In this document: piece after piece, positions 1-8,407 of the stretch
Layout of the letters: each line of letters opens with the position of its first letter
Numbering within the stretch: position 1 is the first letter of the stretch
From: WRIS01 sp050945135
Lineage (GTDB): Bacteria > Actinomycetota > Coriobacteriia > Coriobacteriales > Eggerthellaceae
Reading direction: 5' to 3'
Length of the DNA stretch: 55,858 nt
Assembly: GCA_050945135.1 (NCBI GenBank)
Contig: JBMNSJ010000008.1
Location: forward strand, 1-55,858
The notes under the pieces: model-generated
Database searches by the model: none
What the model saw: the letters and a program-made list of their open reading frames with translations, nothing else
Told to the model about the DNA's origin: nothing
Made by a program: the position numbers and the translations under genes

Positions 1-34
1 TGATCTGCTCTGTGGTGTAGCGTGTCTTTTTCAT
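1..34 (-). CDS. IS3-family transposase OrfA, first 11 codons
   Basis: The minus strand reads MKKTRYTTEQI from an ATG at 34..32, a common OrfA opening before the helix-turn-helix of IS3-family transposases. Only 11 codons are in the window. A purine-rich stretch (GAAGGGAAAGG) lies just upstream of the ATG and can act as ribosome binding site. OrfA normally binds the terminal repeats and is fused by frameshifting to the DDE-domain OrfB, which is not visible here. The family call rests on this short peptide and on the end sequence. Confidence 0.6.
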   Translation of the reverse strand, partial: MKKTRYTTEQI

Positions 35-109
35 TGTCTGGTCCTTTCCCTTCAGTGTCGAATTCTATCTATTTCCTAACACTGGGGTTGGATCAGATTC
101 AGGGGGTCA
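1..109 (-). mobile_element. IS3-family insertion sequence, 5' end only
   Basis: The left edge holds the start of an IS3-type element that runs out of the window on the minus strand. The first codons of its OrfA are at 34..2. On the minus strand the likely terminus begins with TGACCCCC at 109, the TG start usual for IS3-type ends. The other terminus is outside the window, so the inverted repeat cannot be paired and the exact boundary is inferred. Plus-strand sequence from 110 onward reads in frame into the adjacent EIIC-EAL gene, which places the insertion inside that gene. Confidence 0.7.
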
Positions 110-122
110 TGCCAGTCCTATT

Positions 123-2189
123 TTGACGATTCCGATTCTTCTAATCGGTTCCTTTTGCGTTGTCTTTTTAAACCTGCCTGTTCCTGCATACCAAGACCTC
201 ATTGCTGAGTTTCCACTCTTCACCGACTTTCTTTTGGCTGTTCATTTCGTTACCCTAGGCGTTTTCTCTCTTTACGTAGCTTTTAGTATTAGTGTTAGCT
301 ATACGCAGGTCTATGCAGAAAAGCACGGTGATTTCTTTACTCAGGGAGCCCCTTTTGCAGCAGTAGGCTCATATTTGGCCCTCGTAGGAATTGGGAGCGA
401 AAACTTCGCTATCTCGGTTCTGAGTACGCGGTCTTTGTTCGTGGCAATTTTTGCGAGTCTACTTGCGACGGTGATATATTGCCGAATTATTCATCGACCA
501 ACCCGTTACCACAGAACTTATAGCAGCGCCGCCGACAGTTTTTTCAATCGAGCACTTACAGCTGTGTTTCCTGTCATCATCGTGGTTCTTACCGCAACCG
601 CAATCAATTCAGCTATTTCTTTCGCGTTTGGTGTGGATAGTTTTGAGGAGCTTTTCTTTATCGGTATTAGTTCGTTTTTCCCTGCAGATACCGATTCTCT
701 TGGAAGCGGAATTCTTTATCTCTTTCTCAATAATCTCATGTGGTTCTTTGGTATCCATGGTGGCAACATGCTTGATGGCGTTGCACAAGATATTTTCCTG
801 CCAGGTACTGCGCTTAATGCCGAGTTGATTGCTGCAGGAGAATCGGCAACACACGTCATCACAAAAACCTCGCTAGACGTTTTTGCTTCGATTGGAGGTG
901 CCGGTGCGCTTCTCAGTTTATTGTTGGCGGTACTTATTTTTGGACGTCATCGAAACATGAAGAAGCTGTCTGGGTACGCAGCAGCACCCATGGTCTTTAA
1001 TATTAGCGAAGTCATGTTATTCGGTCTTCCAGTTATCTGGAATCCAACGATGATAATTCCTTTTATATTGGTCCCTATTGTCAATATTGTTATCACCTAC
1101 TTCGCTATGACGCTTGGGCTGGTACCTTATGTTACGGTCGAGACGTCTTGGATTACCCCGCCAATATTTGGAGGATATTTTGCGACGGGCTCGATCGCAG
1201 GCGCTGTTTTGCAGGCAGTATGTCTTGTGGTAGGAATGTTTATTTATCTTCCTTTTCTCCGTCTTTACGAAAAAACTCTTGAGATGTCTGAGAAAAATGA
1301 ATATCAAGGGCTTTTGTCACGCTTCCAAGAGGCAGAATTTGACCGTGGCAATCTGGTCTTAACAACTTTGCCAGGCACCTTAGGGCTTTTAGTGCGCGCT
1401 TTGTCTGAGGACTTACGTAGGGCTATCAATGAAAAGAATTTCGATTTATATTATCAACCCCAATTTGATATCAATGATAAGGGTGTGGGGGCTGAAGCGC
1501 TTCTCAGGTGGAACCATCCTGTACACGGAATGATGTACCCGCCGCTCATCGTTAGGCTTGCAGAAGAGATTGGCATGATTGAAGAGCTTGAGTCTGCGGT
1601 GCTTGAAAAGGCGCTCGAAGACGCTCAGCAGGCACAACGTATTGCGAATGCGGGAATGATAGATAAGAAATTTGCAATAAGCGTAAACTCAACAGCACGC
1701 GCATTGCAAAACGTGAGTTTTGTAAACAAAGCTATTAGTGGCGTAGAAGAAAGAAATCTTGATAGTGGCCGTCTCGTGATTGAGGCAACTGAGCATGATG
1801 CCTTAACCCTCAACAAAACTACGACTTCACTTTTGACCAAACTCGTAGACGCGGGAATTCCCTTAGCTATCGACGATTTCTCAATGGGTCATACTTCCTT
1901 CAAGTATTTAGAAACTTCTACCTTCAGCATTGTTAAGCTTGATGGTTCAATTGCGCGAGGAGTAATGGAAAACGCACGCTACGCCGAGATAGTTTCAGCT
2001 ATCACGCGCCTGTCTGAGCAGCTTAACTTCTTGGTACTTGCCGAATATGTGGAAACGCGAGAGCAAAGAGACCTTTTGCATGAGCTTGGTTGTACCTATT
2101 TCCAGGGTTATCTGTATTCTCCAGCCGTTCCTTTCGAAGAGATGCTTGAGATTGTCAAAATAGATGAAAAATCAAAGATGAAGGCTTAA
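123..2189 (+). CDS. PTS EIIC (CelB-type) fused to EAL phosphodiesterase, 5' end lost to IS
   Basis: Residues about 1-400 are a lactose/cellobiose-type PTS EIIC membrane domain with many hydrophobic helices, the family motif WFFGIHG, and FNISEVMLFGLPVIWNP, which corresponds to FNINEP..FGLP. Residues about 425-680 are an EAL domain: AEALLRW with EAL at 458-460, then SVNST, IEATEH, IDDF, KLDGS and AEYVE. The metal and catalytic acids of a cyclic-di-GMP phosphodiesterase are therefore mostly kept. EIIC proteins of this family normally start about 25-35 residues earlier. Here the frame stays open upstream (A-S-P-I-L before residue 2) straight into the IS end at 109, so the first helix is cut. The TTG at 123 is only a formal start and has no clear ribosome site. 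No EIIA or EIIB gene lies nearby. The protein may once have coupled sugar sensing to c-di-GMP breakdown; it is probably inactive now unless the IS supplies a new start. Confidence 0.8.
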   Translation: MTIPILLIGSFCVVFLNLPVPAYQDLIAEFPLFTDFLLAVHFVTLGVFSLYVAFSISVSYTQVYAEKHGDFFTQGAPFAAVGSYLALVGIGSENFAISVLSTRSLFVAIFASLLATVIYCRIIHRPTRYHRTYSSAADSFFNRALTAVFPVIIVVLTATAINSAISFAFGVDSFEELFFIGISSFFPADTDSLGSGILYLFLNNLMWFFGIHGGNMLDGVAQDIFLPGTALNAELIAAGESATHVITKTSLDVFASIGGAGALLSLLLAVLIFGRHRNMKKLSGYAAAPMVFNISEVMLFGLPVIWNPTMIIPFILVPIVNIVITYFAMTLGLVPYVTVETSWITPPIFGGYFATGSIAGAVLQAVCLVVGMFIYLPFLRLYEKTLEMSEKNEYQGLLSRFQEAEFDRGNLVLTTLPGTLGLLVRALSEDLRRAINEKNFDLYYQPQFDINDKGVGAEALLRWNHPVHGMMYPPLIVRLAEEIGMIEELESAVLEKALEDAQQAQRIANAGMIDKKFAISVNSTARALQNVSFVNKAISGVEERNLDSGRLVIEATEHDALTLNKTTTSLLTKLVDAGIPLAIDDFSMGHTSFKYLETSTFSIVKLDGSIARGVMENARYAEIVSAITRLSEQLNFLVLAEYVETREQRDLLHELGCTYFQGYLYSPAVPFEEMLEIVKIDEKSKMKA

Positions 2190-2208
2190 ACCTTTAGCGT
2201 CTCCATGT

Positions 2209-2300
2209 AGCTCAGGTGAAAAAGCGAACAAGCTATGTAAAACAAATGTACGCTTTCGTATTGAGCTTGTTTGCAGAATGCTTTCGAGCCCTTCTGAGCT
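2209..2300. repeat. nested inverted repeats between EIIC-EAL and uvrA
   Basis: The 199-base gap before uvrA holds two nested pairs: AGCTCAG (2209-2215) with CTGAGCT (2294-2300), and GCGAACAAGCT (2224-2234) with AGCTTGTTTGC (2264-2274, 10 of 11 paired). Together they could fold into one long imperfect hairpin of about 92 nt. It could end transcription of the upstream gene, though it has no U-run, or form part of the uvrA leader. Nothing else is apparent in this gap. Confidence 0.4.
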
Positions 2301-2388
2301 AAAATCAGTAGTTGGTCATATTTGAAACTTACTGTAAGGGTGATTTGGCTTACGGGTAAGACGGCTAAGAAAGCGAATAAGGATTTCC

Positions 2389-5268
2389 ATGGCTCAAGAT
2401 TCAATACGTATTAAAGGTGCACGTGAACACAACCTTAAAAATGTCGACTTAGATATCCCACGCGATCAGCTGGTGGTAATCACCGGCCTCTCTGGTTCAG
2501 GAAAGAGTTCACTTGCGTTTGATACTATCTATGCAGAGGGTCAACGACGCTATGTTGAAAGTCTTTCCAGCTATGCACGTCAGTTTCTTGGTCAATCAAA
2601 TAAGCCAGATATTGACAGTATTGATGGATTATCGCCTGCTGTTTCCATCGATCAAAAAACAACAAGCAAAAACCCCCGGTCAACGGTGGGTACCGTCACC
2701 GAAATATATGATTATCTTCGACTTCTTTATGCGCGAATAGGTATTCCACATTGTCCTGAATGTGGCCGTGTCATAAAAAAGCAAACAACAGATCAAGTAA
2801 CCGACGAAGTGCTTGCTCTTGGCGAAGGCTTACGTGCACTTATTCTTGCACCCGTGGTTGTGGGGCGAAAAGGAGAGTTTACTAAACTTTTTCAAGACCT
2901 GAAAAAAGAAGGCTTTGCGCGTGTTCGCGTTGATGGTATCGTGCGAAAGCTTGATGACGAAGACATCGTTCTCGATAAAAAGTTCAAGCATACTATCGAT
3001 GTAGTTGTAGATAGAGTTGTACTGAAGAAAGAATCCGCTAGTCGAATTGCCGAAGCCGTAGAAATGGCAACGCGACTTGCAGACGGTCGCGTTTTGGTTC
3101 AAGTGCTAGACGATAAGGGTAAGCCTCTCTCTGATGCCCCAATCACTACGGGGGCTAAAGGGGTGCTCCGCGAAGGTGAGTATGTATTCTCACTTGCCCT
3201 AGCTTGTCCTGAGCATGGACATTCCATTGACGAATTGCAGCCGCGAGATTTCAGTTTTAATGCTCCATACGGCGCTTGTCCAGATTGTCTTGGTATCGGA
3301 AGCAGAGAAGAGGTAGATCCAAGTCTCATCGTTCCAGATCCCTCTAAAACGCTCGCAGAAGGAGTCATCGCTCCTTTTACTACGGGTAATTATTACCCAC
3401 AAGTTCTCAGGGCAGTTGTGAAGCATTTTGATGTTGACGTCGATACTGCCTTTGAGGACATGCCGCAAAAGCTTAAAGACGCTCTTCTGTTTGGAATCGA
3501 AGGAGAAAAAGTTCGAGTCGATTACGTAACAGTAGACGGTCGCGAGACCTACTGGTATATCGACTGGGAAGGTGCTTGCGGCGCGGTTATGCATCGTTAC
3601 AAGGAAGCCTCTAGCGATAAGCAACGCGAGCGCTACGAGCAATATTTCTCTATCATACCTTGTCAAACTTGTGGTGGTAAACGTCTCAAGCCCGAGATTT
3701 TAGCTGTCACTGTTGGCGAAAAAGACATCCACGCGGTTACGAAGATGAGTGCAGTTCAGTCGTTTGATTTCTTCGATAAGCTAGAATTTCAGGGTGCAGA
3801 TGCGCAGATTGCTATTCCAATAATAAAAGAAATCAAATCACGCTTGAGGTTTCTTGTTGATGTTGGACTTGATTACTTAACGCTTGAGCGCTCTACCTCT
3901 ACACTTTCTGGCGGAGAAGCACAGCGAATTCGTCTTGCCACACAAATCGGAGCGGGACTCATGGGGGTTCTCTATATTCTCGACGAGCCATCAATTGGCC
4001 TTCACCAACGAGATAACGAACGACTTATCGCTACACTTGAACGGTTGCGCGATTTGGGCAATACGGTAATTGTGGTAGAGCATGATGAAGACACCATATT
4101 ACATGCTGATTATGTCGTCGACATGGGTCCGCGCGCTGGCGAAAATGGCGGCGAAGTTGTTGCTCAGGGTACGCCCAAGCAAATTCTTTCTGCCAAAAAT
4201 TCGCTGACTGCTGATTATCTCAGTGGCAGAAGATGTATTGCTATTCCCGAAAAACGTAGAAAACCAAATCGTGGTGCGGTTGTTGTCTCGGGAGCTAAAG
4301 AAAACAACCTGCATAATATTACTGCCGAGTTTCCTATTGGAGAACTTACGGTGGTTACCGGGGTTTCGGGGTCTGGAAAATCATCGCTTATCACCGATAC
4401 TCTTGCTCCAGCTCTAGCAAACCGCCTACACCATGCTCGAAGGCGCACGGGTGAATATGGCAAGATTAAAGGGGTAGATTTACTAGATAAAATTATCAAT
4501 ATTGATCAAAGCCCCATCGGACGAACTCCTCGTTCAAACCCGGCTACCTATATAGGTTTGTGGGACGACATTCGCTCGTTGTTTGCCTCAACCCAAGAGT
4601 CGAAGGCACGTGGATATTCCGCCGGAAGGTTTTCTTTTAATGTTAATGGCGGGCGTTGCGAATCCTGTAAGGGTGATGGCCAGCTTAAGATAGAAATGCA
4701 TTTTCTCCCTGATGTATATGTGCCTTGTGAGGTATGTGGTGGCAAGCGATACAACCGCGAAACCCTTCAAGTTACCTATCGTGGCAAGAATGTACATGAT
4801 GTCTTAGAGATGACTGTCGATGAAGCGTTGGCTTTCTTTGAGAACATCCCTTCGATTAAGCGTAAGCTCCAAACGCTGCATGATGTGGGTCTTGGTTATG
4901 TTCATCTTGGTCAGCCTGCAACTACTCTTTCGGGTGGTGAAGCGCAGCGCGTTAAGCTTTCTAGTGAGCTTCAACGCAGACAAACGGGAAAAACCTTCTA
5001 TATTCTCGATGAGCCAACTACCGGACTTCATTTTGAGGATGTGAGGCAACTACTCATTGTTCTTGAGCGTTTGGTTGATGCAGGAAATACCGTGGTTGTT
5101 ATCGAGCATAATCTAGATGTCATTAAGTGCGCTGATCATATTATTGATCTTGGACCAGATGGTGGTGATCGAGGAGGTCACATCGTCGCTAGTGGTACTC
5201 CAGAGCAGATTGCGCGGGAAAAACAAAGTCATACAGGTCAATTTTTGGCAAAAATCTTACCAGCGTAG
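2389..5268 (+). CDS. uvrA: UvrABC excinuclease subunit A
   Basis: UvrA is the damage-recognition ATPase of nucleotide excision repair; a UvrA dimer loads UvrB, and UvrC (encoded at 11334) then cuts. The protein has 959 residues, the usual length. It shows two ABC cassettes: Walker A GLSGSGKSS near residues 33-41 with signature TLSGGEAQRIRLA, and GVSGSGKSS near 658-666 with TLSGGEAQRVKLS. Both are followed by LDEP Walker B boxes. Cysteine pairs CPEC, CPDC, CQTC and CESC...CEVC supply the zinc sites. The ATG follows AAGGA by six bases. I see no convincing SOS box upstream. It stands alone, with 81 bases separating it from the next gene. Confidence 0.97.
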   Translation: MAQDSIRIKGAREHNLKNVDLDIPRDQLVVITGLSGSGKSSLAFDTIYAEGQRRYVESLSSYARQFLGQSNKPDIDSIDGLSPAVSIDQKTTSKNPRSTVGTVTEIYDYLRLLYARIGIPHCPECGRVIKKQTTDQVTDEVLALGEGLRALILAPVVVGRKGEFTKLFQDLKKEGFARVRVDGIVRKLDDEDIVLDKKFKHTIDVVVDRVVLKKESASRIAEAVEMATRLADGRVLVQVLDDKGKPLSDAPITTGAKGVLREGEYVFSLALACPEHGHSIDELQPRDFSFNAPYGACPDCLGIGSREEVDPSLIVPDPSKTLAEGVIAPFTTGNYYPQVLRAVVKHFDVDVDTAFEDMPQKLKDALLFGIEGEKVRVDYVTVDGRETYWYIDWEGACGAVMHRYKEASSDKQRERYEQYFSIIPCQTCGGKRLKPEILAVTVGEKDIHAVTKMSAVQSFDFFDKLEFQGADAQIAIPIIKEIKSRLRFLVDVGLDYLTLERSTSTLSGGEAQRIRLATQIGAGLMGVLYILDEPSIGLHQRDNERLIATLERLRDLGNTVIVVEHDEDTILHADYVVDMGPRAGENGGEVVAQGTPKQILSAKNSLTADYLSGRRCIAIPEKRRKPNRGAVVVSGAKENNLHNITAEFPIGELTVVTGVSGSGKSSLITDTLAPALANRLHHARRRTGEYGKIKGVDLLDKIINIDQSPIGRTPRSNPATYIGLWDDIRSLFASTQESKARGYSAGRFSFNVNGGRCESCKGDGQLKIEMHFLPDVYVPCEVCGGKRYNRETLQVTYRGKNVHDVLEMTVDEALAFFENIPSIKRKLQTLHDVGLGYVHLGQPATTLSGGEAQRVKLSSELQRRQTGKTFYILDEPTTGLHFEDVRQLLIVLERLVDAGNTVVVIEHNLDVIKCADHIIDLGPDGGDRGGHIVASGTPEQIAREKQSHTGQFLAKILPA

Positions 5269-5335
5269 TCTTGTACGTTCATCTGAAGTTTTCGTCTCCT
5301 CTTGCTTGAATGAGTGCGCTTGCGAGCTAAGAGAG

Positions 5336-5341
5336 TATAAT
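5336..5341 (+). promoter_or_regulatory. -10 box giving a nearly leaderless transcript
   Basis: A perfect TATAAT ends nine bases before the ATG at 5350. Transcription would start at about 5347-5349, leaving almost no leader, and there is no Shine-Dalgarno sequence before the start codon. The -35 region is weak. The -10 call is good; the leaderless reading is inference. Confidence 0.55.
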
Positions 5342-5349
5342 CAGGTTTT

Positions 5350-6183
5350 ATGGAATCACAATCTCGCGATAAGGTAGCACTCGTCGTCTTTTTCGGCATG
5401 GTCATTTTGGCAATCAGTGGTCTGATTGGATACTTGATGATTGGTCATAACTGGAATGTTGCGGCATCCAATATTGACGATGCAACAGGATCGATGGAGG
5501 GCTATACCACGATTGTGTACGAAGGTGCTATTGACCCAGCTCAAAAAAAGGCACGCGAGGCAGAAGCTGAAGATGCATCTAAAGAGGATTCCTTGTTGAG
5601 CCTCGGTGAAGCTCCTCCTGAATCGCTTGATCTTAGTCCTGGAGTAGATGAAGAGCTTGAACCACTGATTGAGAGCGAGTCGAATTCGGAAAATCAATCT
5701 ACGGGTTCAGAAATATCGAGTTCGGACGTAATTACGGATGTAGGTGCGGTTACTGAAACGGTGCTTACGCTTGATATTGATGAGGTAGTTAAGAGCTATC
5801 AAGAGAAAAAATCGATGGTCTTCAAGCTTGACACACTCGATACTTCAAAATACGAAGAAACAACAATTCTAAAAAAGGGAGAAAAGAGAATTGGGGTTTT
5901 TAGTGTTGCTGAAACCGACACTGCCTTTAAAATTGAACGCCAGGTTAGCACCCTCAAGAAATACAAAGTAGATTACATTGTTGCTGTAGTTCCAGACCCA
6001 AGCCTTGTTGAATTGGTTTCCGGTATTGATATTGTGATATCTACCTCTGATGAGAATCTCTTCGTGATGGGTGAAAGCATTAACGATACGTTTTATATCT
6101 CGAGTCCTGTGATAGGCTCAGTCGGTGCAATACTTATTTCACCGAGTGGGGTAGTTTCCGCAAAAACTTTATCAGCAAATTAA
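5350..6183 (+). CDS. membrane-anchored extracytoplasmic protein, unknown function
   Basis: The protein has 277 residues. Residues about 8-31 form one hydrophobic helix after a short charged N-terminus, so the rest should lie outside the membrane. Residues about 60-125 are acidic and low in complexity (many E, S, D), as in a flexible spacer. The C-terminal part, about 165-277, alternates predicted strands: KRIGVFSV, VDYIVAVVPD, GIDIVIST, GSVGAILISPSG. This loosely recalls the second half of calcineurin-like or 5'-nucleotidase phosphoesterases, but the GNH and GHxH metal motifs are absent. I do not assign a function. It is alone between uvrA and the convergent gdhA. Confidence 0.6.
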   Translation: MESQSRDKVALVVFFGMVILAISGLIGYLMIGHNWNVAASNIDDATGSMEGYTTIVYEGAIDPAQKKAREAEAEDASKEDSLLSLGEAPPESLDLSPGVDEELEPLIESESNSENQSTGSEISSSDVITDVGAVTETVLTLDIDEVVKSYQEKKSMVFKLDTLDTSKYEETTILKKGEKRIGVFSVAETDTAFKIERQVSTLKKYKVDYIVAVVPDPSLVELVSGIDIVISTSDENLFVMGESINDTFYISSPVIGSVGAILISPSGVVSAKTLSAN

Positions 6184-6206
6184 GCAAGTCTTTCTTGGGA
6201 TAAGAA

Positions 6207-6242
6207 AATTCCCGCTGAATCATGTTCGATCCTGCGGGAATT
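6207..6242 (-). terminator. terminator of gdhA, possibly bidirectional
   Basis: AATTCCCGC (6207-6215) pairs with GCGGGAATT (6234-6242). On the minus strand the hairpin is followed by TTCTTATC, a U-rich tail, as expected for the end of gdhA. The plus side lacks a clear U-run but faces the end of the gene at 5350-6183. Confidence 0.75.
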
Positions 6243-6276
6243 CGTTAATCGAAAGTGAGTGATTTGGCTTATTTTC

Positions 6277-7608
6277 TTAAACAACGCCTTGTGCAAGCAT
6301 CGCATCAGCTAACTTTTTGAAGCCTGCAATGTTCGCTCCAACTACAAGGTTGCCTTCCTGGCCATATTCTTTGGCAGCATCAGCAGCAGAGTGGTAAATG
6401 TTTTTCATGATGCCCTGCAACTTTTCGTCGACCTCTTCGAAGCTCCATGAAAGTCGACCTGAGTTCTGGCTCATTTCAAGGCCTGAGGTTGCGACTCCGC
6501 CAGCGTTTGATGCCTTTCCTGGGCAGAACACCACTCCATTTTCAATGAGATAATCCGTAGCATCCATAGTTGTTGGCATGTTAGCGCCTTCGGCAACGAT
6601 TTTAACGTCATTGGCTACGAGCGCTTTCGCGTCCTCAATAAAGAGCTCATTTTGCGTAGCGCAAGGCAAAGCGATATCTACTTTAGTGCTCCAGACACCA
6701 CGACCTTCGTGGTACTCTACGCCAGCAACCCGCTGTGCGTATTCAGAGATTCGTCCACGTTCGACTTCTTTAATTTGCTGAACAACGTCAAGCTGGATTC
6801 CATTTGGGTCATAGATCCAACCAGCAGAGTCTGACATAGTAACAACCTTTGCACCAAGTGATTGTGCTTTTTGGCAAGCATAAATTGCCACATTGCCCGA
6901 GCCTGAGATTGCTACTGTTTTACCTTCAAAAGAATCTCCATGGGTAGTGAGATGCTCTTGTACGAAATAAACGAGACCGTAGCCGGTTGCTTCGGTACGT
7001 GCAAGTGATCCGCCGTAGCTCAAGCCTTTACCGGTCAAAACGCCTTCCCAGACATTCTTTACGCGCTTGTACTGACCGAACATGTAGCCAATTTCGCGCC
7101 CACCAACACCAATATCACCAGCTGGCACATCTGTATCAGCTCCGATGTGCTTGCATAGTTCCGTCATAAAGCTTTGGCAAAAACGCATGACTTCATTATC
7201 GGACTTTCCTTTTGGATCAAAATCACTACCACCTTTACCGCCACCCATAGGAAGCGTGGTCAGGCTGTTCTTGAAAATCTGCTCAAAGCCAAGAAATTTA
7301 ATAATGCTTAGGTTTACTGAAGGATGAAAGCGGCACCCGCCTTTATAAGGTCCAAGGCAGCTATTATATTGCACGCGGAAGCCACGATTTACTTGCACAT
7401 TGCCTGCGTCGTCAACCCAGGGAACACGAAACATTAAGACGCGCTCTGGCTCAACAAGACGCTCAAGAAGGCCAGCCTTTTCGTAAGCTGGGTTTGCCTC
7501 GATGACAGGCTCAAGAGAGCTTAATACTTCAGCTACTGCTTGGAGAAATTCAGGCTCATTGGCATTTTTCTCCTTAACCTGCTCGATAATACGATCGACG
7601 TAACTCAT
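6277..7608 (-). CDS. gdhA: glutamate dehydrogenase, NADP-type
   Basis: It makes glutamate from 2-oxoglutarate and ammonia (reversible), linking carbon and nitrogen metabolism in the cytoplasm. At 443 residues it is the standard length of hexameric bacterial GDH I. The conserved lysines are visible: GPYKGGCRFHP (K89), NSLTTLP region (K113) and MGGGKGG (K125). DVPAGDIGVGGREIGYM carries the catalytic aspartate, and SGSGNVAIYA is the nucleotide-binding loop. The ATG follows a strong AGAGGAGG. A minus-strand TATACT near 7646-7651 could be its -10 box. NADP preference is inferred from similarity to the biosynthetic enzyme. Single gene, ended by the hairpin at 6207-6242. Confidence 0.96.
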   Translation of the reverse strand: MSYVDRIIEQVKEKNANEPEFLQAVAEVLSSLEPVIEANPAYEKAGLLERLVEPERVLMFRVPWVDDAGNVQVNRGFRVQYNSCLGPYKGGCRFHPSVNLSIIKFLGFEQIFKNSLTTLPMGGGKGGSDFDPKGKSDNEVMRFCQSFMTELCKHIGADTDVPAGDIGVGGREIGYMFGQYKRVKNVWEGVLTGKGLSYGGSLARTEATGYGLVYFVQEHLTTHGDSFEGKTVAISGSGNVAIYACQKAQSLGAKVVTMSDSAGWIYDPNGIQLDVVQQIKEVERGRISEYAQRVAGVEYHEGRGVWSTKVDIALPCATQNELFIEDAKALVANDVKIVAEGANMPTTMDATDYLIENGVVFCPGKASNAGGVATSGLEMSQNSGRLSWSFEEVDEKLQGIMKNIYHSAADAAKEYGQEGNLVVGANIAGFKKLADAMLAQGVV

Positions 7609-7732
7609 TTATTGCCTCCTCTAGGGACGTACTTTTTTGACGACTATGAGTATAGAACCTCCGTATATGTGCTGACGGAGATTTAAAGAAAACGAAACAT
7701 TGCCCCATGTATAAAGCGCGCTTCCATGAAAA

Positions 7733-8407
7733 CTACAATGATTTCAGCTTTGCGAGCACGCCTTCTTCGCGAATCCAGCCTAGACCGACATCCTTAAGCT
7801 TCGAAAGCAGCTGAAGAAAATCGCTTTCTGTCCATTGAGGATGTAGAGCACAAAACGATGTAATATAGGGAAGGGCCTCGTCATTCCAATCAGACCATCC
7901 GGGGAATTCATATTCCCAATCCAGTTTCCACAAGATGCCAGTATTATCATTGTCGTAGGAATAAAATCTATCTCCTTCTGTACTGAGTAAACCGTAGAGG
8001 CATGTTGCATTGTGGCCAGGAAGGATGTGCTCACACTCTCCAGAAAAAGTATTCCAGCCCTGAATAGTGTTATCTTTGCCATCGGTAAAGAAGAACTGTC
8101 CATCGGGCGAAAAGCTCAGCCACCAAAACTGAGATTTGTTTCCGTGGTAGCTTCGAATTAGCTCAAAGCTCTCTGCATCAAGTAAGTAAGCCCTATTCGC
8201 GTAAGGTCTTATCTGTCCACCACATAAGAGGTGTTTTCCTGTTGGGCTGAATTCAACCCGTTTGATTTCATCATCAGGAAGGCTAAGCTCTTTTATGAGG
8301 GTTCCCGTTTGTCCGTTGAAAAGATACGTCTTTGCGTTGTGGCTATTGCATACGGCAAGTAATGCTCCGTCTGGCGAATATGATGCATAATTGTTTGACG
8401 TGGAGGC
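7733..8407 (-). pseudogene. C-terminal part of kinase-WD40 protein, cut off by amber codon
   Basis: Directly after the TAG at 8410-8408, the same minus-strand frame stays open for 224 codons to a TAG at 7735-7733. The peptide continues the beta-propeller with WD-type repeats, for example YASYSPDGALLAV, VEFSPTGKHLLCGG and LSFSPDGQFFFT. The last 60 residues (from LWKLDWEYEF) are not a repeat and look like a C-terminal tail. No start codon with a ribosome site lies near the break, so this segment is probably translated only by readthrough, or not at all. I read it as the broken end of the upstream gene. Confidence 0.75.

Noticed and set aside
2190..2388. SOS (LexA) box upstream of uvrA
   Set aside because: GAAC and GTTT pieces occur, but not with the spacing or symmetry of known Gram-positive SOS boxes.
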